The notes under the pieces were generated by a model. The model ran no database searches. It had not been told where the DNA came from and saw only the letters and a program-made list of their open reading frames with translations. A stretch of 64,000 nucleotides of DNA. Origin: Calamus simplicifolius (lineage: Eukaryota; Streptophyta; Magnoliopsida; Arecales; Arecaceae). Below are positions 12,661 through 23,712 of the stretch, piece after piece (the first letter of the stretch is position 1; each line of letters opens with the position of its first letter). The position numbers were made by a program, and so were the translations under genes. Location of the stretch: the NCBI GenBank assembly GCA_900491605.1, contig UESW01001520.1, positions 452,592 to 516,591 on the forward strand. The letters run 5' to 3'.

Positions 12661-13482
12661 CAAAATAGTTGATTGAGGGGAGGTCCATCAATATATGGAA
12701 GAGGCTATTTGGATCGCTATATTTACTGAGGAGCCCCTTATTTTGGGTTTTTTTTACTCAGTACCCCCAGAAATTACTTACTATCCCCCCTAAAATGATA
12801 AAATACCTAAACTACCCCTTCCCCCTTAACCCTCTTGTGCCGCCTCTTCCTCAATCTTCCCTTCTCAAATTGCTGAGTGTCTCCCCCTCTCCCCTCCTCC
12901 GTCCGATCGCTCGCTCGCTCTCATTCTCGCTCACGGTGCTTCCCCGGCAGCATCTTCTCCTGCGGCGGCTTCCCAGCAGGTAAGTTCTTCTCCCCTCCCT
13001 CCCTTCCTCCATCCTTTTCTTGATCCGCTCTCGTCTTTCTCGGCGGCAGCTTCTTCTTTTTTTAAGCCAACATCTCCTCCCTCCTCGGCGTCCATCTCTC
13101 TCACGGCTCCACCACTCCGCCACCTCTCCCCCTCCGTCCCAAAGACTCCCGATCTTTGTTCGGCCGAGTTGAGCTGAACATATTTAAATCTGTTCGACCA
13201 CACAGGATCGAACAACGAACGAACCGTGAAAAAAAAAAAGATGACGGATCACACGCACTAATCTTTGCGACCGTAGCACCTTCATAAATTATTAATTACT
13301 TGTTTATTGCTTGATTTTAACCTTAAATCGCTTCAATCGACGATCTAATGAAGATCCGGAGTGAGGCAGGCAGGAGAAAGGTAGCAGGGGCTCTGGGGGA
13401 CTGTTTGGGGGCTCTTGAGGGGGGGCTGTTTAGTAGGTAGGATATTTTTATCTAAAAAATTTAGAGGTAAAAAACTATTTTC
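12661..13482. other. GC/CT-rich promoter-like block with possible splice donor
   Basis: About 12820-13140 is strongly pyrimidine-rich on the plus strand and GC-rich compared with its surroundings, like the 5' leader of a monocot gene. It contains CAGCAG followed by GTAAGTTC at about 12975-12987, a near-consensus donor. No matching downstream coding exon was found on this strand. A motif near 12700-12745 (GAGGCTATTTGGATCGC.., GAGGAGCCCCTTATTTT) recurs in inverted, imperfect form near 13480-13530. The block could therefore be a gene fragment carried by a transposon, or a true promoter of a decayed gene. Confidence 0.4.
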
Positions 13483-13683
13483 TTATTTTGATATAAAAGG
13501 CTCCTCAACAATATTTGCGGACCAAATGAAAGCTCTCATACGTTGTACAAGTTCAACCTCCTCATCCCAAGAAAAAGCAGATGGAGGTGCAGGCTCCTTC
13601 ATAAGGAATCGCTCGAACGCATCTTGTTCATCAATTCCAAACTCTTTTTTCACCAAGTATCTGATTGCTCCTCTTGGCGTTTT
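13483..13683 (-). pseudogene. 67-codon coding remnant, family not recognised
   Basis: On the minus strand an open frame reads KTPRGAIRYLVKKEFGIDEQ, then DAFERFLMKEPAPPSAFSWD, then EEVELVQRMRAFIWSANIVE, and ends at TAA (13483-13485). The composition is that of a folded soluble protein, not of a low-complexity shadow. The same frame continues upstream past one in-frame TAA into a plausible WDEAYFCGFIQVLN. No start codon or clear splice acceptor was seen. It lies opposite in direction to the CT-rich block. I do not recognise the family. It may be one exon of a decayed or captured gene. Confidence 0.45.
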
Positions 13684-13689
13684 TTAATT

Positions 13690-14550
13690 GAGAACTTGGA
13701 TAAAGCCACAGAAGTACGCTTCATCCCACAATTAATTTTCTTCGTCCTGCCAAGGTACCACCACTTAAAAGGTCTGCCCCTGATTCGATGAATGTTAAAC
13801 TTGATTGACATTTCTCTGTTTTTATTATTATTATTATTTAATAAATAAATAATCACAAGCGAATCAACTCAAATAAATTAAAATATAAAATTTGTTGCAA
13901 AATAAAAGAACAAAAATCCTTTAGTCTTTTAAATCCAAAAATCAACGTGCTGAATCACTGAAGCCGCCGGTCATACGGCTGCCAATTGGCTTCACGGTCT
14001 GGACAGTATCAACCTTCCGCATGATAGACCATAATTAACATTTCTATGTTAATTTAAGTTCTAGAGGTCCTTTAATTAACTAGTTGATAGTACTATTAGA
14101 ATCAGATTTTTCTTGACTTACTTTTAAATTAATTAGTTAGTTGATAAAAAAATTATAGAATAATAGGACTTAAGGTTGCTCAATTAGTGGTTTAACGGTA
14201 GTAATAACGCTAGTCATTAACCCTTGCGAGGTAAGAGTTCTTTTTGAAACTGGTCTCCAACAATCTGCATGATTAGATGTTCCATATAATTAATTATAAA
14301 GTAGTAGCTAAGTACATACTTTTTTTTTTTTTTTTTTTTTTGTTGCTGGTTATGCCAGTGTGTTAATATTACTATTTTTGCATAAAAGAGTTTGAATCAT
14401 TGATTATATAAACCATAAAATTTTTAGTTTGATTTATTAAGTGATTCATTTATTATAATTGAATCAACTTAACTAGCCCAAGATATAACCAGAATTGATG
14501 AGGTAGAAGCAAAACTCATATAGTAACAGTAAATATAGTTCATGCATCCA
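13690..14550. other. AT-rich non-coding stretch
   Basis: No coding sequence is seen beyond the upstream continuation of the remnant to about 13790. A pure T run of about 20 bases lies near 14321-14341. Otherwise the region is unremarkable AT-rich intergenic DNA. Confidence 0.6.
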
Positions 14551-16595
14551 TTCTTTTTTTTTTCTTTTTTTTTTTTTTTTTTTTTTTTACAAACGGGCGA
14601 TCAAACCATTTTTGGTTGAGTCAAGCCCAATTTATCAGAATATAAAATTTAAAAAACATAGACTGGTACGGGTCACTAGGTATCCAAAACCACGGTCCAG
14701 AATGATGAGTCACCAAGTATCCAAAACCACGATCCAGAATGACGAGCAACCCGGGCAGCAACCCAGTCCGCCGCTAAATTAGCTTCCTGGTAAATGTGCC
14801 GAATCTGGACCATGTCAGCCTGCAGAAGCATCGATCAAATGTCACATATCAGAGGGTTGGTCAAAAGAGGGCCGCCCAGGTCCTGGCGGAGCCAGCGCAC
14901 AATAGTGATAGAATCATCCTCAATAATAAGCCTGCGGCAACCTAAACTACGAATGGCATGGGAGATGCCCGCCCACGCAGCATGCAATTCAGCAACTGGA
15001 ACGGAAAGGTCGAGGAGGCCCATCCCGCCAGCCGCCATCAGATCTCCATCAGACCCACGGATCACAAAAGCCGAACCCGCCAGGCGACCACGAACACTGC
15101 CATCAAAATTGACTTTGACAAACCCTAGTGGAAGGGGTTCCCAAGAAATGAAAAACCCTATGCCTGTGCGCTGCAGTGGCAGCAGGGGAACCCCAGATGC
15201 TAGTGCTGTCAGAGTCAAGGGCAGACTGGTGAACAATATACTCATCAGAGAGGAGCTGAGTAGTCCTGACAATTCGGTGAGGAGAATCAGAGGCATCAGA
15301 AAAAATATGACGATTCTGGGACAACCAGAGTTGATAAGCAATATAAGCAGCCAAGGAGCTAGAATGACCGAAGTCTCTTCGCATATCCCAACTAATCATC
15401 GACGGAAAGGAGGTGCAACACTGAACAGTACTCACACCCCTCGGCGATAACCCACAAGCTGCCAAACCAATCTCGCTCTACCACAAGTGAATATAACATG
15501 ACTAGCAATCTCATCCATGGTCCCACATAACGGGCAGATAGGATATATCACCATGCCTCTCCCAGAAAGTAGGGAACACGTAGGAAGACAGTCCCAAGCC
15601 ATCTTCCATATAAATAAGCGAACTCTAGGGTGGATGGGAAGCTGCCAAATCCAAGATCCATCCAAAGTGTGTCCCGTCTGAGGTCTGTAATCCTACATGA
15701 TGTCTCTGATCGGTGCACGGGTCAAGCAGGTCCTCCTCCACAATCTAATATTCTCAGTGTGATCAGGGAGAAGAGGGATAGAGAAGATGCGCTGAAAGAG
15801 CTCCGCACCAATAAAGAGGCCACAAGGGAGCCGTTACAGGCCTTGTGATCCTGAGTAATAAGGTCAGAAACCCTCAGACCTATATGAATGTCTGGACTAA
15901 CAAAGGTGGGCCAATGGATCAGGGGGAGCTCAACCAACCAAGTATCTCTAAGGGTATCAACAGAGTTACCATCTCCAATCATCCACGACGTTTGGCTAAT
16001 AACAGCCGGAGCATGATGACAAACCTCTTTTCAGAAGGAAGAATAGCTGCTAATAGACTGAGGATGACTCTGGATGGACCAATCACCATATTTGGCACAC
16101 ATGAACAAGCTCCACAGGCATCCCGGTTCCAACAAGAATCGCGATGTGTGCCTTATAATCAGCGCCTCTCTTCTGACAATGAGGGATTGAATCCCGAGCC
16201 CTCCCTCCGAGATGGGCATGCACACAGAGTCCCAAGCCAATAAGTGAATCCCATGGCCATCCTGCATAGAGCCACAGAGAAAATCTCTGAACCATCTCTC
16301 TATCCTTTTTAAATAGGTTATCGGAATGGCAGCATTAGAGAGGATGTAGAGAGGAAGAGCAGTCAGAACAGAACGGATAAGGATAAGCCTAGTCATCATG
16401 GATAATCCAGAGACCTGCCAATCATCCAATCTATCACGAACACGACGCTCCAGATCGTTGAAATCGGAGCAACGTGGCCGCCTACCCGTAATAGAAACCC
16501 CAAGATCAGAGAGGTTATCCGTCCGAGCTGAAATACCCAATATTTGTATGATAGACTCACGGATGGCAGGTCCATTCTTGATCCTTAGAGGATCC
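14551..16595 (-). mobile_element. 5'-truncated LINE (LINE B), same family as LINE A
   Basis: The minus-strand 3' end is marked by a poly-A tail (T run on plus, about 14551-14589). The element covers only the C-terminal half of ORF2, beginning at about 16595 at a point matching about 10170 of LINE A. This is the 5' truncation expected when target-primed reverse transcription stops early. The RNase H and zinc segments are nearly the same as those of LINE A, and fewer stops suggest a younger copy. No target-site duplication could be made out. Confidence 0.9.
14835..16595 (-). pseudogene. LINE B ORF2 C-terminal part (RT thumb, zinc motif, RNase H)
   Basis: In minus-strand order there is a post-catalytic RT segment (about 16595-16100) with ILGISARTDNLSDLGVSITG and RLDDWQVSGLSMMTRLILIR. 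A GDGNSVDTLRDTWLVELPLI block follows (about 15975-15850), then WIWQLPIHPRVRLFIWKMAW plus CPLCGTMDEIASHVIFTC (about 15655-15480). RNase H comes last (about 15120-14835), with VKVNFDGSVRGRLAGSAFVI and ELHAAWAGISHAI. Each block is open but in a different frame, so small indels separate them. The catalytic FADD region is absent because of the 5' truncation. Confidence 0.88.
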
Positions 16596-16599
16596 TTCT

Positions 16600-17316
16600 C
16601 TAAATTTATTATAATTTTAAATAAATATTTTAAAATTCGCTGAACCACTGGCAAGAGTTAAATTTAATTATACTTACATATAACCAAATTTATATTTAAT
16701 TATTTTTTTTTTTTTAATAATTAAAAATAAATTATTTTTAAGATGCATAAAAAAATAAAATAAAAGAAATGACTGAATCTAAAATTAGACTTGATTATAT
16801 ATAAAAACAGCCAGCAATATAAAGCAACACTAATTTTAAATATAATCTCTTTGTTTTGTGAAACCTTAACATTTGTTGGTCCAGACAGGATCCTAACATG
16901 TTTGCATTAAAAACCACTTATAATGGCATTACACTCTCACTTATGAGGCTGATCGCAAATCTTCTGCAATCAACCAGGTTTTATTAGCCACACTTAATTG
17001 TTGTTTTAATGATTTAAACTTTTTTGAAAAAATAAATTGAAATAATTATAGTGCAGAAATTTTTTTTAAAATTTCTTTACAACTTGAGCCTACGTGATAG
17101 GCAAGATGATTGGTTTTGGATTTTTTTTAAAAAAAGTTTTTAAAGTATTTTGTTATTGAATCTGAAAATAAAATAAAATAAAAAGAAAGAAAAAAAATAA
17201 TTTTCAAATCTAATTGCTGGAAATAAATAACATAGCTTTTAGCAGAAGAAATGCACCAGTATCGCCCATCTTCCAGAAACCTCCGAGCGGCGTCGCTAGA
17301 ACTTTCCCCTTCACCA
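16600..17316. other. AT-rich intergenic DNA upstream of the Hikeshi homologue
   Basis: Very AT-rich with A and T runs and no reading frame. The last 150 bases before 17316 probably include the promoter of the downstream gene, but I cannot assign a TATA box with confidence. Confidence 0.5.
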
Positions 17317-17345
17317 CCTCCGCCTCCGCCTCCGCCTCCGCCTCC
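17317..17345 (+). repeat. (CCTCCG)n repeat in the 5' leader
   Basis: Four to five CCTCCG units lie about 140 bases before the Hikeshi-like start codon, within a pyrimidine-rich stretch that looks like a 5' UTR. Such CT-rich leaders are common in monocot genes. Confidence 0.85.
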
Positions 17346-17485
17346 CCAAAAGTTGCATGGTTTAAAGCCCCACCCGCTTTGTTGTTGATCCCCTCCTCAT
17401 CCCTTCCACGCTCCAATACATCCATCCATCCCCCACCAAGCAAACAAGGGAGCGAATCCAGAAGAATAAAGAAAGAGAAGATCAA

Positions 17486-18137
17486 ATGTTCGGAGTAGTC
17501 TTCCCTGACCGGAGCTTCCCCATGGACGCCTCCTCCTTCACCCAGATCGATCCCCTCCACTGGGTCCTCGATATGAAAACCTTCGTCGGTAACGTCACCG
17601 CCGCTCTCCTCCTCTCTTCTGCTCATGTAATTTCTCCTGATTCTTGACGTGCTCCGCAGGCGAAGCTTACCACGAAGTCAAGGATCTCTGTATCTTTCTC
17701 CTAAACGCCGCCGTTCTTCCGCCGGGGAAAGCCCTCGCCGTCTACTGCCAGGCCCCCGGCCGCCCCTTCGTCTTCTGCGGCGCCGTCCACGCCGCCCGAC
17801 CCTCCGCCGTCCTCTCCCTCCCCTGGCCCGACCCGCCGACGACGCCGCCGCCGCCGGTGGCCTCCAGGTGGCGCTCCCCGAGGCGGCGTCCGCCAAGATC
17901 GGGGTCTCGGTGGAGGACCTGGCGGCGCTCCCGCCGGTTGTCGACGCCGGTGCCGAGCGTCGGGTGGAGCGGCTTGCGCTCCGTGTCGGGGAGAACCTGT
18001 TCAATTTCATGCAGTCGTTCTGCGGGGTTGATGGGAGCCGGCTGGTGGTGCCGATGGATATTTTGGACCGGTGGTTCAAGAAATTTCAGGAAAAGGCCAA
18101 GAAGGACCCGAGTTATCTCAAGGGTTTCGAGTTGTGA
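17486..18137 (+). CDS. HLP1: Hikeshi-like protein, two exons, one apparent frameshift
   Basis: Exon 1 is 17486-17588 and exon 2 is 17660-18137, with a 71-base GT/AG intron in phase 1. The start reads MFGVVFPDRSFPMDASSFTQ and the C-terminus includes AKIGVSVEDLAALP, LRVGENLFNFMQSF and LVVPMDILDRWFKKFQEKAK. These match plant members of the OPI10/Hikeshi family (Arabidopsis HLP1), about 193 residues long as expected. Hikeshi carries Hsp70 into the nucleus during heat stress by binding Hsp70 and FG nucleoporins. Within exon 2, near 17832-17836, the frame slips by one base: the N-terminal part reads in one frame up to SLPWPDP, and the C-terminal part follows in another. A CCC where CCCC is expected would explain it. 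It is either a recent pseudogene or a base-call error; conservation on both sides favours error. Confidence 0.87.
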
Positions 18138-19319
18138 GGCGAGTAGGCTGGTAAGGTACGAGCTTTCTGGCTTGTAAATGTGTGTGTGTGTATATATATA
18201 TATTATTTTGTGTTCGTTTCAAGAATTTAGGGATTATGTTGAGAGGGCAAGGGGAAGGAGTGATTTTTCTTCTTTTCAGATGAATTTTAGTGGTCATTAC
18301 GGGGTAATGTATCCATGCTTATTAGAAATGTTCACCCAGGCTGAGATTTTTTCACATTCATTAACCTCTGAAGAGAATTTGGGTGAATTTGATAGAAAAA
18401 GTCCTTGTGTGGCAAAATGAACATCGATTAGAAATGAGTGGCGTTTGTCTTTAAGAAGCAGTAAAATGCTACAAATCATTGAGGATTCTTCGTTCACTGG
18501 TGGAGGAAATTATACTGCGGCCTTTGATTATTGGGATAATTGTTGCTTAAGCTTAATTCAAGAGTTTTGGATCTGAATTTGGGAGTGAATGAAAGGATTA
18601 AATCCCTTTTCAGATTTCTCCACGAGAATGTGAGAGGAATTTTGTTGGTGGCTCAAGCATTTTGTTTCTGCTGGTGAGAATTTTTGTTTTCCTTGAACAT
18701 TGTGGTGCTTTATTTGAGAGCTTGTGATCAAAGGATGAGAGGAAAATTGTTTTAAAACGTGAGCCTCTGACAAGAAGTCGATCTCCTTATTTAAGAAACC
18801 AATCTGGCAAACTCTAATATGGAAATCTTGAAACAGGTTGAGGGGTGCTGATCCGCCTTAGAATCACATGCAACTCCATGGGAGTGTCAAGGGGAATGCT
18901 CCTTGCCTTTGTTTTGGGGATGGCTTCCTAGTGACTAGCTTTTGCAATTTTTTTTTTTGAGCATTATCCACTGGTTATGTGCTTTTCTTTTGCCATGGTT
19001 GTTTCAAAGTGAGGCCAAATTAAGTAGATGTAGATGATGTACATATATGCATACAATGTCCACATGCAGGTGTATGTATATGCCATTACGTCTGTAGAGA
19101 ACTAGATGTAGATGATGTGCATACACATGCATGATTACACGCAACATGTATGTGGGGGGGGGGGGGGGGATGGATTTAATTAAGGAACCTGATAAACACC
19201 CTTCCAGTTTTGGGTGCTGCACTTCTGTATCTAGTAGGAGAACAAGAACTGAACCAGGGGCCATGTAGGTGTTACTAAGAATAGGAGTAACTAGAATTTT
19301 GCAAATCAAAGACCTACTA
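18138..19319. other. Downstream region of the Hikeshi homologue
   Basis: Probably 3' UTR and intergenic DNA. It holds a (TG)n(TA)n dinucleotide run at about 18180-18203 and a run of 16 G at 19154-19169. Short frames on both strands show no family features. Confidence 0.5.
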
Positions 19320-19387
19320 GCTTTAGGTCTTCAATCTTAAAAATTATAACCCCTAGCTTTAGGTCTTCAATCTAAAAAATTATAACT
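19320..19387 (+). repeat. Tandem duplication, unit about 34 bp
   Basis: The segment containing CTAGCTTTAGGTCTTCAATC is present twice in succession, with one or two base differences. It is a local slippage-type duplication. Confidence 0.85.
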
Positions 19388-19540
19388 TAAATGGGTTATG
19401 CCGTGTGACAAGGATTGTCTTTGGACAGGCCTGCATGATTTTTTCCCCCATTCTTTTGGCTGTGCTGCAAGAAATTGATTACCTTATGTATTTGTTTCTT
19501 TTCAGTTTTTAGCTTCAGGATGGATTGAGATAGACCCTCC

Positions 19541-19579
19541 AGAGGGTCATCACTGATGTTTAGGGTCATCACTGATGTT
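19541..19579 (+). repeat. Two-copy repeat, unit about 19 bp
   Basis: GGGTCATCACTGATGTTT occurs twice back to back. It is not in coding sequence. Confidence 0.85.
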
Positions 19580-19989
19580 TGTAGAGTGCTTTGAACCAGT
19601 CTCATGCAAACTGGGGTGTGCTTCATTCACTATCTTCCCAAAATCCACTCCAAGCCCACCACATAAAGATTGCACTTGATTTACATACTCAAGAACCTTA
19701 TGGAGATGATCAGACTGGAAAGCAGCAGGTCATATGGTCAGGAATCCTTTTACATAAGTAATTATATGACTTGCAGCAAATCATGCATCTAACTTGTGGA
19801 AAAATGTGAGGTTCTTGAATACCAGTATTTAAAATCTTGGTATGCTTTAGGAACTAAATTTTTTTTTTTTTTTTTAGGAGCTTAGGAAAATAATAACTCC
19901 GCCAAGGCCAGTCCCAAGCCCGAATAAAGGAGGAGGGTTGCGTTAGGTAGCTGACAGCCAGCGTAAAATTTCATCAGAACTCTTAAAAC

Positions 19990-20038
19990 ATGAATCTAGT
20001 TGGAAAAAGGCTTAGATGAGTAGAGTAGAGTAGAGTAA
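19990..20038 (+). repeat. SINE-like 3' end with (TAGAG)n tail
   Basis: CTAGTTGGAAAAAGGCTTAG, followed by several GAGTA units, resembles the conserved 3' end of Au-type plant SINEs (AGTTGGGAtAAGGCTT plus a simple repeat). The upstream part (about 19890-19985) could be the rest of a diverged SINE, but I cannot prove that. Confidence 0.45.
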
Positions 20039-20127
20039 AAGTATCCTAATAATTGGAATGGGGTACTTATGATTTAATATTATCCATTTTTGACTTTCTA
20101 CATGCCCTTCTGGTTACATGCGAAAAC

Positions 20128-20333
20128 AAGCTTACAGCAGGAAGAACAACTAAATTGTATTGATGCAACATAGACCGTAACCGTCTAGTTAGGAGTCAGA
20201 GGGGAAAGGAGAAAGGAAAGGACCTAAAGCTTACAGCAGAAATAAGGGAAGAACAACTAAATTGTATTGATGCAACATAGACCCTAACCGTCTAGTTAGG
20301 AGTCAGAGGGGAAAGGCGAAAGGAAAGGACCTA
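20128..20333 (+). repeat. Tandem duplication, units 99 and about 106 bp
   Basis: Both units start AAGCTTACAGCAG and share the core from GAAGAACAACTAAATTGTAT through CGTCTAGTTAGGAGTCAGAG to the GAAAGGAAAGGACCT end. They differ by a 7-base insertion and two substitutions, so the duplication is recent. No gene is affected. Confidence 0.92.
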
Positions 20334-20552
20334 TTTTTAAAGTAAAAAAAGGTAAAGGAAAGAAAAATAAAGGTGGGGCTGAAATCCTTCTGTTGTTTGA
20401 AAGTTTTATGGAATATAGGAGGAAATGAAGGGTGTTGTAAGGGTTTAAAAAATCTTCTAAACCCTCGATTTTGGGTTTAAAAATTATTGCTGTTGAGGGG
20501 TTTGAAAAAATATTAAGAACCGTTCTAAACATAAATATATATATATATAAGA

Positions 20553-20870
20553 AAAGAAAGAAGAAAAGGAAGAAAAAGCTGAGAGAAGAGAAGAAATGAA
20601 AATGAAGGAAAGAAGGAAAAAAAGAAAAAAGAAAAAGGAAAGAAATGGAGGAGAAAACAAAGAAAGAAAGTGGAAAAGAAGGGATTATTAATAGAAAAGA
20701 ATTCAACTCAACTCAAGGAAAGAAAAAAAGAGAAAGAAAAGAAAAGGAAAGGAAAGGAAAGAAGAAGAATAAGAAAGGAATGAAGGATATGAATAAAAGA
20801 AACAAGAAAAAAAGGAAGCAGAAAAAAAAAAAGAAAGAATGAAAGAAAAAAAAAAAGAAGAGAGAGAAAG
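20553..20870 (+). repeat. Long purine-rich (GA) tract
   Basis: About 320 bases are almost entirely A and G on the plus strand, interrupted mainly near 20690-20720. Short lysine-rich and phenylalanine-rich frames on the two strands are artefacts of this composition. Confidence 0.9.
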
Positions 20871-22439
20871 GATATGTACTGAAATGTTTAAACAGGATGA
20901 TCATTGGAATGGAGCTAGGCAGTGGAGCATCTTGTCCTATAAAGAAACTAGGTCACTTCTATTTCATAGGATTTAAAAGCTAGACTATAATAAAAGGTTA
21001 TGATAATTCATATCCTCATAATATTTACTATCTAATAACAGTTTTGTCTGAAAATAATTGCTTGGGTACTCAGATAAATTTATCCATAAAAATTGCTTGC
21101 AACATTTAACTGATTTTTACCCCCTAAAATTTCCAAAACTGGCCAAGGATTAGGAGTTGCAGGCTTGGAGGTCTTTCAGCAACTATAGTGATACCTTTTT
21201 CTTTTCTGGTCCATTATAGGATGTGGTTGATATTGTTAAGGAGATACATGGGTCTTCAGGATCCTTTCCACAACATTTATACGAAAACATGGGTATGAAC
21301 ACATTAGCAAACAGTTTTGTGTGAAGATATTCCAAATAGTTGGGATAATGCTTGATGATTATGATTATGGTTATGTTTGTGTAGTAAATTCAAGCAAACT
21401 AACAGTTATTTGTACACTACTACAACTTAAGATTCTTACATTACTGTAATTCAAACAAATATATGATAATGTGGTGAAGTTAAATGGACATAGAGCCAGG
21501 AAACAACCTCACCATAATCTCTCACAAATTGTTGATTACATACAAAATGTTTTGTGATTTTAGCCTTCTTACTGTTGCTGTCATCTTTTTATAAGTTACA
21601 TCAGCCACAAATATATTCATTTTCTCCTGCAAAAAGGGAGGAGCTTTGCAAACATTTGTTATTTACCCATTCAACTATTTGTTATCCTTCGTCCATTACA
21701 AGCATCTACCCGTTCTTACCTATCATAGGTAAAATTAAGTTCAGTTTTACGATCAGGACACTAGGATGCTGCATTCCAGTGGCCAAAAGTAAAAGGGTCT
21801 CTTTAGCAAGCTACAGGGTTTCCTTGGAATTGTGCTCATAAAGGAGGATAAGTTGTAAAGTTGGCAGATTATAACTTTATTTTGATATGATGCCAGGCAA
21901 TTGCCTTTTCTTTTTGGAGGTTGCGAAGGTGCTTTTGATATTCAGCAAGCTTTCTGATGGCCAAATCATGTTCTTCTACCCTAAAGGGACTATTTAAAGC
22001 ACCAGACCAATGACTATAGCCTGTAATCTCTGCACTGATCTCTCTTTTCTTTTCTTTTTTTTCTTTTAAATTTTTATTGATAACATATACTGATCTTTTC
22101 AGTCTGTATCTTAGCAAATTGTTTGTCTCAATCCTCTTTCTTTACTCTTGATTCTTCCAACAGAGGTGTAACTGATGCAATTTTGCTCCTTTTAATGATG
22201 TTTGTTTCTCCATCTACATACACGAGTTTATAGAACAGTCGACTGCTGCAATAGTTGTGAGGCATGACACACAAATCCCATAGAAACTAGCAGAAGTAAT
22301 CCCTAAAGACAACATTTCATTTAACAGCATGGAAGGTTAAGTAACTCTTTTTTCATTGGCATAATATATAGATCCATAGAAATTGATGATAGATGATATT
22401 GGACAAAAGAACATATAAACAATGAAAAATGGCATTTAG
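20871..22439. other. Intergenic stretch without recognised features
   Basis: No open frame of note and no transposon domain. A possible exon-like piece at about 21221-21262 after an acceptor-like TTATAG has no matching donor. Confidence 0.55.
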
Positions 22440-23304
22440 TATTATTGCGCCGGAAATCCGTTCTTCGACTCGGGTGCGCTCTGGCTCCGGGTCCAAACAC
22501 CGGTCTCAACGCCTGGGGTGGAACCTGCAAGACAGTCCGCACGCAGAGGATTTCCTTAGGGTTGTTCTCTGCGGGGACCCTCCGACGTCCAAGTCGGTGG
22601 AGATTCACAGCAAACAGATGTGAGGAGAAAAACTCTCGCAGAAGAGTTTCCCAAAATGGATTTTTCTTCCGAGAGCTTCGAGCTCTGTAGGAGCTTTAAT
22701 GGAGTTTTTCAGTCTGAGAGCCCGTGAACGGGTGTGTACCTGAGAGATTTGAGGGCCGTGGTATTTATAGGTGATCACCTGATTCCTTGGGCGCGTTGCA
22801 GGGGGTCTGAAAGTTGTTGAGATTCAAAACGGATTCGAATTAAGTTCGTTACGAGGCCAGTAGGATCCGTATCTTGTCAGTTAGAAGATCGACGGCCAGG
22901 AGAGCTGGTTGATGCCCTGAGATTCAGCGACTGTGTAGGTTCTAGGCCACCCCTATTGCCCTTAGGCCACTTCTGGGCATGATTCTACGTTTGGAATCTT
23001 ATTAAGTTTCGCAAATTCGAACTCTTTCGTGTCGGATTCCGCGGAGGTATTCGAGTATCTCGGTCTGGCCGAGGCAAAGGACAACTTGGTTTTCTAAGGT
23101 ACAAGATGACTCGGGCTACCGAGGTATGAAGATAGCTCGGGCTGCTGAGGATGGTTCGAGTCATCGGGGCGACCCGACTCCGCTGAGGGCGTTTGGGCTT
23201 CGCTGCTTGGTGGATGTGACAGTTGGTCGACAAGATGTTGGGATTGGACTTGATCCAATTATCGATGCGTGCGGGTATTAATGCAATGATAATTTTACCC
23301 CTCA
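22440..23304 (-). repeat. 3' LTR of the gypsy element (left copy)
   Basis: Aligns over its full length with 42757-43616, with scattered substitutions and small indels. On plus it ends TTTTACCCCTCA like the right copy, but the outer end has decayed from TGTTGCTG to TATTATTG. It contains several CTCGG..CCGAGG inverted motifs. Bases just to its right, read on minus, form a G-rich polypurine-like stretch, consistent with a 3' LTR on the minus strand. Confidence 0.88.
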
Positions 23305-23712
23305 TTATATGCCCCTCATCACATGCCCCCCACTCCCTAGTCCGAAGTGTAAATTCGAATGTAGGAAGTAGAGTTTCGGAATAATCTCATTCAGGGGATC
23401 TGAAAAGGCGGGCAATGATAATCTCATAAATGATGGGTCATCGTTTTATCATCATTTTTCGCTGCAACACGAGGAGGAAACGCCTTGTTTCCAGCAGGCC
23501 GTGATTGCGGGAGTCCCGCGTGGCAGGGCTTTTGCATTTTTTGGCGCCCATATTGGAAGTTTTAGCGCCTCGGGCTTTCTTTATGGAGCGCTATTTAAAG
23601 AGGGCTAGGGCGGTGTTCTTTCTGTAACGCCTTCTCACCCCTGCTATAGAGATTTTCATTCCTCCCTAAACCCTTGCTCGCTTGTTCGTGTTTCGCCCCT
23701 TAATCTGTCAAT

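Noticed and set aside
14794..15450. 218-codon plus-strand frame
   Set aside because: It is the reverse-strand shadow of the LINE B RNase H region, which has clear family motifs on minus.
17678..18079. Arginine-rich minus-strand frame over the Hikeshi exon
   Set aside because: It is a shadow caused by the high GC content of the exon. The plus-strand protein is conserved.
20645..20904. Lysine-rich and phenylalanine-rich open frames on the two strands
   Set aside because: They are translations of the purine tract. Composition alone explains the lack of stops, and there is no domain or start context.
21221..21290. Possible extra exon after a TTATAG acceptor
   Set aside because: There is no usable donor, and no known Hikeshi or neighbouring protein segment matches.
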